Assembly (NCBI GenBank): GCA_034435375.1
Contig: DAOTXR010000011.1
Location: 27,898 to 91,897 of the forward strand
DNA length: 64,000 nucleotides
From: DAOTXR01 sp034435375
GTDB lineage: Bacteria > Chloroflexota > Anaerolineae > Aggregatilineales > UBA3940
Direction of reading: 5' to 3'
Shown: positions 24,400-32,916 of the stretch, in pieces
How the letters are laid out: each line of letters begins with the position of its first letter
How positions within the stretch are numbered: the stretch's first letter is position 1
The notes under the pieces: generated by a model
What the model saw: the letters and a program-made list of their open reading frames with translations, nothing else
The model's database searches: none
What the model was told of the DNA's origin: nothing
Translations under genes and position numbers: made by a program

Positions 24400-25836
24400 A
24401 TGTGGCACGAGTACTACACCCCAGCCACCCTCGACGAAGCGCTCGACTTACTGGGTGGGTATCGCCAGTCAGGGCGTATCATCGCCGGGGGTACCGATCT
24501 CATTATCGAGCTTGACCGTGGACTGCGACCAGACGTACATGCCCTGATCGACATCACGCGCATCCCAGGGCTGGATGAGATTCGCCTGGCCGATGATGGC
24601 CTGATTCATATTGGGCCACTGGCGACTCACAACCATGTCGCTGGCTCGCGCCTGCTCGTCGAGCGGGCATTGCCGTTAGCCCAGGCCTCGTGGTGGGAGG
24701 CATCGCCGCAGATTCGCAATCGAGCGACAGTGGCGGGCAATCTGATCACCGCTTCACCAGCCAACGACACCATCACTCCCCTCGTAGCGCTCAAGGCGCA
24801 GGTGACGCTGCGCTCCATCTCAGGCGAGCGCACGATACCGCTCCAAGACTTCTATGTTGGTGTGCGCAAAACCGTGATGCAGCCAGACGAGATCCTGACC
24901 GACATCAGTTTCAGACCTCTAGACATACCCCATGAGCGGGGCATGTTCATCAAGCTGGGGCTGCGCAAGGCACAGGCTATCTCGGTCGTCAACGTTGCTG
25001 TGATCGTGCGCTGTGAAGGGGATCAGGTAGTCGAGGCATGTATTGCTCAGGGAGCAGTTGCACCGAAGATCATCACCACGCCGCAGGCCGAGTCTTTCCT
25101 CATCGGCAAGCCCTTGACATCAGAGGTGATCGGACATGCCGCCGAGCTGGCAGCGCAGGCTTGTACGCCAATCGACGATATACGCGGCACGGCAGCCTAC
25201 CGTCGCGAAATGATCCGAGTGCTAACCCGCCGCGCCCTGACAGCCCTGCACGATGGAGCTGAGCGCGGTGAGTTACCGGATGAACCTGTCATGTTGTGGG
25301 GCAGCCATCAGGGGCGCGTGACACAACAGCTGCCGCGCAGCTTCGTCCACCGCAATGACGAGCCAATCGAAACGGTCGTCAACGGCCAGCACATGACCGT
25401 CCGCGGAGCCAATCACAAAACATTGCTCCGTATGCTGCGCGAGGAGGTCGGCCTGACTGGCACCAAGGAGGGCTGCGCCGAGGGCGAGTGCGGGGCCTGC
25501 ACTGTGTTCCTGGATGGTATGGCGGTGATGTCGTGCATGGTAGCTGCTCCACGTGCACACCACGCTGAGATCGTCACTATCGAAGGGCTTGCCCAGGGCG
25601 AGCAGCTCCATCCGATCCAGGAGGCTTTTATCGAAGAGGGAGCTGTCCAGTGCGGCTACTGCACGCCTGGCTTTCTGATGGCCGGAGCCAAGTTGCTTGA
25701 AGAACGTCCTGTCCCATCGCTGTGGGAGATCAAGCAGAGCATTACCGGCAACCTATGCCGTTGCACTGGCTACTATTCGATCCTGAGGGCAGTCGAGCGC
25801 GCTGCTGAGATTGCAGAAGAAAGGAGGACATTATGA
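24400..25836 (+). CDS. Molybdenum hydroxylase B, fused FAD-[2Fe-2S] subunit
   Basis: Electron-transfer subunit of a second xanthine dehydrogenase-family enzyme (478 residues). Residues 1-290 are the FAD domain, with GRIIAGGTDLI near 28 and IRNRATVAGNLI near 103. Residues 325-478 are the iron-sulfur domain, with GCAEGECGACTVFLDG, VQCGYCTPGF and NLCRCTGYY supplying the eight Cys ligands. The order FAD first, iron-sulfur second is the reverse of the eukaryotic-type small subunit and complements enzyme A, where iron-sulfur is fused to molybdenum instead. The stop overlaps the following membrane protein start (ATGA). Partner is the molybdenum subunit at 27972. Confidence 0.88.
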   Translation: MWHEYYTPATLDEALDLLGGYRQSGRIIAGGTDLIIELDRGLRPDVHALIDITRIPGLDEIRLADDGLIHIGPLATHNHVAGSRLLVERALPLAQASWWEASPQIRNRATVAGNLITASPANDTITPLVALKAQVTLRSISGERTIPLQDFYVGVRKTVMQPDEILTDISFRPLDIPHERGMFIKLGLRKAQAISVVNVAVIVRCEGDQVVEACIAQGAVAPKIITTPQAESFLIGKPLTSEVIGHAAELAAQACTPIDDIRGTAAYRREMIRVLTRRALTALHDGAERGELPDEPVMLWGSHQGRVTQQLPRSFVHRNDEPIETVVNGQHMTVRGANHKTLLRMLREEVGLTGTKEGCAEGECGACTVFLDGMAVMSCMVAAPRAHHAEIVTIEGLAQGEQLHPIQEAFIEEGAVQCGYCTPGFLMAGAKLLEERPVPSLWEIKQSITGNLCRCTGYYSILRAVERAAEIAEERRTL

Positions 25837-26183
25837 GCTTTCAGAGACAGGAAGAAAAGAAAAAATCGGATCCCCTCCAGCCATTGCTCGGTTTCATTCT
25901 GCTGATTGTGATAGGCGGCTTGTCCTATCTGGCATCACCTTTCGTCCTGAACTGGTTGCAGACGACCAATCTGAGTCTGGGGATGCTGGGTCCAATTCTG
26001 CCCATGACCCTCCCCCCTGAATGGCCGGAGATCGTAAAGCAAGGTCTGGTGACGGTCCTTCTCTTCATGGTAGGGTTCACAGTAGCTATGATCGTGCTGT
26101 TCTCCATAACAAAGCCCCCTAAGGGAGAGACCGACGTGTCAATGGCCGAGGTGAGGGCACGCAAAGGCACGAAGAGGCGCTGA
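25833..26183 (+). CDS. Small two-helix membrane protein in the hydroxylase operon
   Basis: Unrecognised 116-residue protein whose ATG overlaps the stop of the FAD-iron-sulfur subunit by four bases. Lysine-rich N-terminus (EEKKKSDP), hydrophobic helices at about residues 19-40 and 70-92 joined by a Pro/Leu-rich loop, and a basic C-terminus RARKGTKRR. Both termini probably face the cytoplasm by the positive-inside rule. Coupling to a hydroxylase subunit suggests a membrane anchor or assembly partner, for example passing electrons to a respiratory chain. This is an inference; the sequence has no cofactor-binding motif. Confidence 0.68.
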   Translation: MSFQRQEEKKKSDPLQPLLGFILLIVIGGLSYLASPFVLNWLQTTNLSLGMLGPILPMTLPPEWPEIVKQGLVTVLLFMVGFTVAMIVLFSITKPPKGETDVSMAEVRARKGTKRR

Positions 26184-26205
26184 GCATCTCAAATGGTAGG
26201 CAGTC

Positions 26206-27957
26206 ATGGAACGAACAGTCCCCAGAACCGACAGCGACGAGATCGACCTCTACATCCGCACGTACTACTCGCTGTTGCGCAGTAGCGGCGAGGTGGCCAT
26301 TGATGCGTTGATCGAGTCGCACACAGGTATGGACTCGCTGCTGCACAATCGGGCGCGCATCCCTGGCCTGGATGCCCCGGCGCTGATCTACGCCTCATTG
26401 CGATTGCCAGACTGCCTCCGCAGCACCCGGTTGATCCTGCTAGGGCAGCGCAGCGCAGTCTTTGAGCGCTGGGGGTATCCTATCACCGCTTGGCAGCAGG
26501 TCTCGGCAAGCGCCCGGCGGCGGCGTGCTTACTACGATGGGGACAAGACACTGGCGCTGTACATCGCCAGCCGCTCTGACATTGACGACATCATTCCCTG
26601 CCTGGCGGCGTACCAAATCGAGTGGAACAAGCTCCATCGCCAGTTGTCTACACCACAAGGGTTGCGCTTCGTGGAGCATCTGCCGACTGATCGTCCGTTG
26701 AATGAAGATGAGCGAGCCACCCTTGCTGCCGCAGCCGAGGCAAGTCTGGACGATATTGACCGGCTATGCGCTGCCTGGAGCAGCTCTTTGGTCCCGACTC
26801 TGCAGGCTATCGCCGCTCATCCCAAGCGGTTCAGTGTCCGGCTGCTGGCCGGCTCATTGACCGACTACCGCAAAGCAACCCGTCACTGGTGGCTGCACCT
26901 TCAGGATCGCACCCCCGGCATCGACTATGAGACGCGCCGTGTGTACTTTGTCAGCAGCAACACCCACAGTCTCGTCAATCTATGGTCAGGCTATGCACTG
27001 CGCCAGCGTGACGTGTTGACCGCTTACATGCGCGAAGTTGGCCACCGTGACCTGCTCGCCGAGTATGAGGACATTGAAGCCAGCGCTGTCCCCAGCAGCC
27101 GCGAGAACTTCTTCTACTACATCCTGAAAAAATACCTCCAGGTCGACGGCAGCGGGATTCGGTCTGAGCGTACCCGTGAGGAACAATCCGTAGGCATCCA
27201 CCGCGTGACCCATGAACATGGCTTCGACCTCGATGCGCAGGTCATTGTCCTCAAGCAGGTCAACCCTGCTTGGATCGATCCACGCCTCTGTCTGCCAGAG
27301 ATCGAGCTGCTGAGCCGCAGCGATGCCATCATCGTCAACATCGACTATCCCCTCGGTTTGGCGGCCTATGAGTTCCTGACCCGCATCGCCGAAGGCGTGG
27401 GACAAATCGAGGGCGTGTATGTCATGGGTAAGTCGGCCACCCTCAATGGACGGGTCGGAGACATCATGATCCCAACCGTGGTGCACGACGAGCATTCGCG
27501 TAACACCTACATGTTCGACAACTGTTTCGCAGCGAGCGATGTAGCGCCCTACCTGATATACGGCACTGTGCTCGACAACCAGAAAGCGGTCTCAGTGCGC
27601 GGCACTTTCCTGCAGAATGCTCGTTATATGAGTGTCTTCTATCGAGAAGGCTACACGGACATCGAGATGGAAGCCGGGCCATATCTTTCGGCCATCTATG
27701 AGCTGATCCGGCCCAAGCGACATCCCTACGATGAGATTGTCTCCCTGCATCAGGCCAATTTCGACATCGGCATCATTCACTACGCCTCCGACAAGCCGCT
27801 GGGCAAGGGGCGCAGCCTGGGTGCAGGGAGCCTGTCCTATCGCGGTATGGATCCTACGTATGCCGCAGCCGTTGCCATCTTGCGGCGGATCATCAGCCAG
27901 GAGATCGCTCGCATACGCCAGACACATTCCGACACCCAACCTCAGCCAATTCCATGA
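26206..27957 (+). CDS. 583-residue protein with nucleoside-phosphorylase-like C-terminus
   Basis: Not confidently recognised. Residues 1-230 are mostly helical with many Arg; residues 230-330 contain conserved-looking FVSSNTHSLVNLWSGYA. From about 340 to 560 the pattern resembles the nucleoside phosphorylase/nucleosidase fold: GVYVMGKSATLNGRVGDIMI near 404-424 is like the GxxGxLN...GDVV region, and YTDIEMEAGPYLSAIYE near 483 recalls the DMES/DMEA ribose-binding motif. The architecture (helical N-terminus plus phosphorylase-like C-terminus) is reminiscent of AMP nucleosidase. In a purine-type hydroxylase operon this could release a base from a nucleoside or nucleotide. It starts 22 nt after the membrane protein and ends 14 nt before enzyme B's molybdenum subunit. 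Confidence 0.65.
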   Translation: MERTVPRTDSDEIDLYIRTYYSLLRSSGEVAIDALIESHTGMDSLLHNRARIPGLDAPALIYASLRLPDCLRSTRLILLGQRSAVFERWGYPITAWQQVSASARRRRAYYDGDKTLALYIASRSDIDDIIPCLAAYQIEWNKLHRQLSTPQGLRFVEHLPTDRPLNEDERATLAAAAEASLDDIDRLCAAWSSSLVPTLQAIAAHPKRFSVRLLAGSLTDYRKATRHWWLHLQDRTPGIDYETRRVYFVSSNTHSLVNLWSGYALRQRDVLTAYMREVGHRDLLAEYEDIEASAVPSSRENFFYYILKKYLQVDGSGIRSERTREEQSVGIHRVTHEHGFDLDAQVIVLKQVNPAWIDPRLCLPEIELLSRSDAIIVNIDYPLGLAAYEFLTRIAEGVGQIEGVYVMGKSATLNGRVGDIMIPTVVHDEHSRNTYMFDNCFAASDVAPYLIYGTVLDNQKAVSVRGTFLQNARYMSVFYREGYTDIEMEAGPYLSAIYELIRPKRHPYDEIVSLHQANFDIGIIHYASDKPLGKGRSLGAGSLSYRGMDPTYAAAVAILRRIISQEIARIRQTHSDTQPQPIP

Positions 27958-27971
27958 GGAGTGATTCTATC

Positions 27972-30185
27972 ATGGCCACCCGGATCGTCGGACGAAACGT
28001 GAAGCGTGTCGATGCATTGGGCAAGGTCACAGGGAGCACCATGTACCCCGGCGACCTCCGGCGTGAAGGCATGCTGCACATGAAGATTCTGTTCTCTGAA
28101 CGCGCCCACGCGCGTATCCTCTCCATCGACACCAGCCAGGCAGAGGCCCACCCTGGCGTCGTGGCCGTGTTCACTGCCAAGGATGTGCCGCTCAACGAAT
28201 ACGGATTGATCATGCCTGACCAGCCAGTGCTGTGCGGGCCGAATAGCGCCAAAGAGGACGCAGATATTGTCCGCACCACGATGGACAATGTGGCGCTGAT
28301 CGTGGCTGAGACCGAAGAAGCTGCCACGGCTGCCCGCGCCCTCATCCGCGTTGAGTATCAGGACCTGCCTGCCGTCTTTGATCCATTAGAGGCTATGCAG
28401 GAAAACGCGCCCCAACTCCACCGCAGTAAGCCCAACAACATCCTGACCCACTATCAGGTCCGTAAGGGCAACATGACAGCCGGCTGGCGCGAAGCCGAGG
28501 TGATTGTTGAGGGTGTCTACACCACCTCGTGGCAGGAGCACGCCTATCTACAGCCCGAAGCCGGACTGGCTTATGTCGATGAGCAGGGCCGCGTTACCGT
28601 CGAAGTCGCTGGGCAGTGGACCCATGAAGACCAGGAACAGATTTGTCATGCCCTCGGTCTGCCGTCTGAGCAGGTACGTGTGATCTACCCTGCCATCGGC
28701 GGGGCGTTTGGGGGGCGTGAGGACATGTCAGTTCAGATCGTGCTTGCCCTGGCTGCCTGGAAGCTCAAGCGCCCGGTCAAGATCGTCTGGAGCCGCGAGG
28801 AGTCGATCAGAGGGCACCACAAGCGTCATCCAACCACGATCAAGGCCCGCTGGGGGGCTACCCGCGATGGCAAGCTAACTGCCGCCGAGGTCACCATTGT
28901 AGGCGATGCAGGAGCTTACGCCTACACCTCGACCAAAGTGATGGGTAACGCCACCGTGATGTCGGTTGGTCCCTACTTTATCCCCAACGTCAGTGTCGAT
29001 ACTTACGCGGTGTTCACCAACAACCTGCCGTCAGGAGCATTCCGAGGTTTCGGCGGCCCACAAGCCTGCTTTGCCGCCGAAGGTCAGATGAACAAACTGG
29101 CCGATGCGCTCGGCATGGATCCAGTGGAGCTACGCCTCAGGAATGTGCTGCACGATGGCGATCTGACCCACCTCAGTACGCCGCTGCCCCAGGGCGTCAC
29201 GATTGAGCAGGTGGTTGAGGAATGTGCGCTCCAGAGCGGCTGGCAGAAGAGGAATCGCTCGTGGAAGCGCAACCATGACGCTCCTCCTGCCGATCCCGCC
29301 AAGAGGCGAGGGGTCGGCTTTGCCTGTGGTTTCAAGAACGTGGGGTTTAGTTTTGGCGCGCCAGAGCGCTGTGATGCGATCATCGAACTGCACGGCCACA
29401 GCGAAATTGAGGAGGTGGTTCTGCGCCACGCCGGCGCTGAAGTGGGACAGGGCGCACACACTGCCATGGCTCAGATGGCCGCCGAGGCAATCGGTGTGCC
29501 GCTGGAGAAGGTCCGGCTGGTAATGTCCGATACGGCAACAACGGGCAACTCCGGCAGCGCCTCAGCTTCCCGCATGACCTTCATGGCAGGCCATGCCATC
29601 CGGGGTGCGGCGGAGGCCGCCCTCCAGGCGTGGCATGACGAGGAGCGCCCGGCCATCGGCCAGTACACTTATCGACCACCCCAGACTACCGCGTTCGATC
29701 CGCAGACTGGCCAGAGCAACCCCAATTTTGCCTATGGCTATGTGGCGGAGACGGTCGAAGTTGAGGTGGACCTGGCCACCGGGCTGATCGAGATCCTCAA
29801 TGTGGTATGCGCCGACGATGTAGGGCACGCCGTCAACCCGCTGCTGGTGCAGGGACAGATCGAGGGGGGAGTAGTGCAGGCTCAGGGCTACGCTGCGATG
29901 GAGCATTTCCAGATGCGCGAGGGCCATGTCCAGACGCCACTGCTGAGCACTTACCTGATTCCAGGTGTGCTAGATGTCCCACGCCAGGTTAAGTCGGTCA
30001 TTCTGGAACACGCCGACCCGATTGGTCCCTGGGGCGTGCGAGGCATGGGTGAGATGCCCTTTATCCCATTTGCACCTGCGCTCGCAGCAGCGGTCCACGA
30101 CGCCACCGGCATCTGGTTCGACAGCATCCCGCTGATCCCCGACAAGCTCGTGGCGTGCTTCCGCGAAGCTGGCCTGGGCGTTTGA
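27972..30185 (+). CDS. Molybdenum hydroxylase B, molybdopterin subunit
   Basis: Catalytic subunit of the second xanthine-dehydrogenase-family enzyme (737 residues). It begins RIVGRNVKRVDALGKVTG and has the family segments GGAFGGREDMSVQ near 250, SGAFRGFGGPQACFA near 350, and the catalytic Glu at about E694 in GVRGMGEMPF. ATG 27972 is preferred because AGGAG lies 10 nt upstream; an in-frame ATG at 27954 overlaps the preceding stop and lacks a ribosome site. Unlike enzyme A it has no fused iron-sulfur domain; the partner is the 478-residue subunit. It is followed directly by yqeB and yqeC-mocA, the marker set for selenium-dependent molybdenum hydroxylases. Confidence 0.88.
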   Translation: MATRIVGRNVKRVDALGKVTGSTMYPGDLRREGMLHMKILFSERAHARILSIDTSQAEAHPGVVAVFTAKDVPLNEYGLIMPDQPVLCGPNSAKEDADIVRTTMDNVALIVAETEEAATAARALIRVEYQDLPAVFDPLEAMQENAPQLHRSKPNNILTHYQVRKGNMTAGWREAEVIVEGVYTTSWQEHAYLQPEAGLAYVDEQGRVTVEVAGQWTHEDQEQICHALGLPSEQVRVIYPAIGGAFGGREDMSVQIVLALAAWKLKRPVKIVWSREESIRGHHKRHPTTIKARWGATRDGKLTAAEVTIVGDAGAYAYTSTKVMGNATVMSVGPYFIPNVSVDTYAVFTNNLPSGAFRGFGGPQACFAAEGQMNKLADALGMDPVELRLRNVLHDGDLTHLSTPLPQGVTIEQVVEECALQSGWQKRNRSWKRNHDAPPADPAKRRGVGFACGFKNVGFSFGAPERCDAIIELHGHSEIEEVVLRHAGAEVGQGAHTAMAQMAAEAIGVPLEKVRLVMSDTATTGNSGSASASRMTFMAGHAIRGAAEAALQAWHDEERPAIGQYTYRPPQTTAFDPQTGQSNPNFAYGYVAETVEVEVDLATGLIEILNVVCADDVGHAVNPLLVQGQIEGGVVQAQGYAAMEHFQMREGHVQTPLLSTYLIPGVLDVPRQVKSVILEHADPIGPWGVRGMGEMPFIPFAPALAAAVHDATGIWFDSIPLIPDKLVACFREAGLGV

Positions 30186-31027
30186 CCGAAGCTGTGAAGA
30201 ACAACAGCCTGTTCAGCCACACCCGAATCGCCATTCGTGGCGGAGGCGACCTTGCCAGTGGGGTCGCCTATCGTCTTTTCAGGGCTGGGTTCCCAGTGTT
30301 GATCACCGAACTGCCATGCCCTCTGCTTGTACGCCGCGCTGTCGCCTTTGGCTCAGCAGTCATCGAGGGAGCGATCACGGTCGAAGGTGTGACAGCACAC
30401 CTAGCCAACAGCTTAGCCGAGGCGTTGGACATCCAGGCTCACGACGAGATCGCCGTGCTGGTTGATCCCGAAGGGGCTATGCTGGCTGAATATACCCCTG
30501 TGGTATTGGTCGATGCCCGTATGCTCAAGCGCGACCCTGGTCTCCATCCGGTACGGGCGCCGTTGATCATCGGCCTGGGACCAGGGTTCAGCGCTCCCCT
30601 GAACTGCGACGCTGTGGTAGAGACCAACCGCGGCCACAATCTGGGTCGCGTGATCTGGGAAGGCGCTGCTGAACCGGATACGATGATCCCCGGCCACACC
30701 CTGAACAGGGCTTCGGACCGAGTGTTGCGTGCACCCATCGATGGCGTGGTGCACGGGCTGGCGCCCATCGGAACGGTGGTCGAGACGGGACAACCCGTCG
30801 CCCGTGTGAACGATCAGACAGTTGTCGCGCCATTCAGAGGCGTGGTGCGTGGGCTGGCTCACGATGGTCTGAAAGTCCAGGCCGGTGTTAAAATTGGTGA
30901 TGTAGACCCTCGCGCTGAGCCGGCCTATTGTTTCTCTATCTCCGAGAAAGCTCTGGCAGTGGGGGGTGGAGTTATGGAGGCAATTTTCTTCCATCCGGCG
31001 GTGCGCGAACAGATGCGGCGGAAGTAA
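30182..31027 (+). CDS. yqeB: YqeB (EF2563) selenium-dependent molybdenum hydroxylase maturation protein
   Basis: Belongs to the family that co-occurs with orphan SelD and is proposed to place labile selenium in molybdenum hydroxylases. The N-terminal signature IRGGGDLASGVAYRLFRAG, then ITELPCPLLVRRAVAFGSAV, and a C-terminal lipoyl-like/barrel section APFRGVVRG are typical; length about 281 residues. The start is uncertain: TTG 30182 overlaps the upstream TGA, while GTG 30155 (inside the hydroxylase gene) or GTG 30194 are alternatives, none with a clear ribosome site. The stop overlaps the yqeC-mocA start by one base (TAATG). Family assignment is confident; the chemistry is only inferred in the literature as I know it. 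Confidence 0.83.
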   Translation: MTEAVKNNSLFSHTRIAIRGGGDLASGVAYRLFRAGFPVLITELPCPLLVRRAVAFGSAVIEGAITVEGVTAHLANSLAEALDIQAHDEIAVLVDPEGAMLAEYTPVVLVDARMLKRDPGLHPVRAPLIIGLGPGFSAPLNCDAVVETNRGHNLGRVIWEGAAEPDTMIPGHTLNRASDRVLRAPIDGVVHGLAPIGTVVETGQPVARVNDQTVVAPFRGVVRGLAHDGLKVQAGVKIGDVDPRAEPAYCFSISEKALAVGGGVMEAIFFHPAVREQMRRK

Positions 31028-32397
31028 TGAACCTAGCACAGGCGCTGGCAGTCCAGCCCGGTGATGTTGTCGCGTTTGTGGGAGCGGGCGGCAAGACGCA
31101 CGCTATGTTTCGCCTTGCCAGCGAACTGGTAGCGCAAGGGCTACGTGTCTTGACCACGACGACGACTCGGATCGCCCAGTCTGAGCTGAGCCACGCGCCG
31201 TACACCGAAGCTCTTGGAGAGAGCATCCGGCCACCTGAAATGCTGTCCTCGCTGCTTGAGCAACACCGCCATGTCTTTCTCTTCACCCGGCTAGAAGACC
31301 GGCAACGCAAGGTACGCGGCATGCCGCCAGCATGGCTGGACGAAAACCTGGTTGGATATCCAGGCGTAGATGTGCTGCTGGTGGAGTCCGACGGGTCGAG
31401 ACGGTTGCCCATGAAGGCCCCACTGCCGCACGAACCAGCCGTTCCGCTCTCCGCTAACGTGGTTGTGCCGGTCATTGGCTTGGACGTGTTGGGCAAACCC
31501 CTGGATGAGAAGCACGTCTATGGTGCGGACCATATTCGCAAACTGACCGGGCACCCGCTGGATGTGCCTGTCACCCCTGCCCTGGTGGCTGCTGCGCTGA
31601 TGCATCCTCGCCTCAGCCTCAAAGGAGTGCCGCCCGGTGCGCGCATCATGCCGCTGCTGAACAAAGTAACAGCCAAGACGTTGCCCCAAGCGCAAGACAT
31701 CGCCCGCCGGGTTCTGACCGATCTGAACATCGAGCGTGTGCTGATTGGCGCAGTAAAGGAAAATGACCCTGTGTGGGAAGTACGGCGCAGGGTGGGAGCC
31801 ATAATCTTGGGCGCCGGGCAGTCACGTCGCATGGGTCAACCCAAACTGCTGATGCCCTGGGGTGACGGCTTGACGATGATTCGCCAGGTCTGCCAGCAGG
31901 TTGCTGCTTCTGGCCTGCACGAGATCGTCGTTGTGGCAGGGGAGGAGCGAGAGGCCATCCGCCAGCAGGTCGAGGGCCTCCCGGCGCGGGTTGTCTATAA
32001 CCCGGACTATGCCGAAAGTGAGATGCTGTCTTCGCTCAAGGTGGGCCTGGCAGCGATCTGGTACACTAGCGATGCCTGTTTGGTCGTCCTGGGCGATCAG
32101 CCTTCCATCCAACAGACAGTTATTGCCGATCTACTCCAGGCTTATGCGCAGGGACGCGGGCGAATCGTGGCGCCGACCTACTATGGACAGCGAGGTCATC
32201 CTGTTATCTTCGACCGGACCTTGTGGTCCGCGATCCTGGACCTGCCTAGCAGTGCAGCCCCACGCGACGTGTTTCGTGTCAACCCAGACGAAGTTTATCA
32301 CCTGGCCGTGGAGACCGACTCGGTGCTGCGCGATATTGATACGCCTGACGATTATCGCCGCGAGCACAGTCGGTGGGAGAGTCCTAATCCGGGGTGA
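31027..32397 (+). CDS. YqeC-MocA fusion: selenium-hydroxylase accessory P-loop domain plus molybdopterin cytidylyltransferase
   Basis: Fused maturation protein of 456 residues. Residues 1-245 match YqeC: P-loop FVGAGGKTHAMF near 18, VLTTTTTRI, LLVESDGSRRLPMKAP and FLFTRLEDRQRKVRGM. Residues 256-456 are a MocA/MobA-like nucleotidyltransferase with AIILGAGQSRRMGQPKLLM, VVLGDQPSI and GHPVIFDRTLW; MocA links CMP to molybdopterin to give the dinucleotide cofactor used by bacterial hydroxylases. In E. coli these are adjacent separate genes (yqeC, mocA). ATG 31027 overlaps the yqeB stop. An in-frame start at 30928 would sit inside yqeB. This is the last gene of the hydroxylase block. Confidence 0.87.
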   Translation: MNLAQALAVQPGDVVAFVGAGGKTHAMFRLASELVAQGLRVLTTTTTRIAQSELSHAPYTEALGESIRPPEMLSSLLEQHRHVFLFTRLEDRQRKVRGMPPAWLDENLVGYPGVDVLLVESDGSRRLPMKAPLPHEPAVPLSANVVVPVIGLDVLGKPLDEKHVYGADHIRKLTGHPLDVPVTPALVAAALMHPRLSLKGVPPGARIMPLLNKVTAKTLPQAQDIARRVLTDLNIERVLIGAVKENDPVWEVRRRVGAIILGAGQSRRMGQPKLLMPWGDGLTMIRQVCQQVAASGLHEIVVVAGEEREAIRQQVEGLPARVVYNPDYAESEMLSSLKVGLAAIWYTSDACLVVLGDQPSIQQTVIADLLQAYAQGRGRIVAPTYYGQRGHPVIFDRTLWSAILDLPSSAAPRDVFRVNPDEVYHLAVETDSVLRDIDTPDDYRREHSRWESPNPG

Positions 32398-32433
32398 CAT
32401 TGTTTTCTTGAAGTGGGGGAAGGGAGGGAGATA

Positions 32434-32913
32434 ATGGCTCAACGTTGGCAGCGTATGGTGATGATCGCCCTGGGCGCAGCCCTGGGAACTGTGGGAACTG
32501 TTGTTCTGGTGAGATGGCTTCGTGACCGTCAACAGGCAGTAGGGGGCGAGTCGAGGCTGACGGCTCTTCCCGTGCAGGCTATCACGCTACGGCCCGTAGG
32601 CCAACACGCGATCCAGACTGTATCGCTGCCCCTCACCATCTCTGCGGACCCTGTGAAGTTCACCCGCCGTCAAAGAGGCACAATTCGCGTTGAGACGCTG
32701 CCAGGAGCCAGCTGCACTATCCACGCCCTGTATTCCACCGGAGCCAGTCCCGCTTCGCTGAACACCGAGCCTGTCACCGCTGACGGTCAAGGGCATTGCG
32801 AATGGTCGTGGCTGATCGGGACCAGCGGCAAGTACGTCGAAATCGAGGTGCGGGCCTGGCTGGAAGGCTATGATCGAAATACAGTCCGGCTGCAAGTCCC
32901 CATTAAAGACTAG
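32434..32913 (+). CDS. Membrane-anchored hypothetical protein
   Basis: Unrecognised 159-residue protein starting at ATG 32434 after a strong GGGAGG site. A single N-terminal helix (about residues 8-27) precedes an extracytoplasmic beta-rich region with two Cys (GASCTIHALY and GHCEWSW) that could form a disulfide. The domain looks immunoglobulin-like, a type common on surface or ligand-presenting proteins. It follows yqeC-mocA by 36 nt on the same strand and ends 3 nt before a convergent gene. Its relation to the hydroxylase operon is unclear. Confidence 0.65.
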   Translation: MAQRWQRMVMIALGAALGTVGTVVLVRWLRDRQQAVGGESRLTALPVQAITLRPVGQHAIQTVSLPLTISADPVKFTRRQRGTIRVETLPGASCTIHALYSTGASPASLNTEPVTADGQGHCEWSWLIGTSGKYVEIEVRAWLEGYDRNTVRLQVPIKD

Positions 32914-32916
32914 CGA

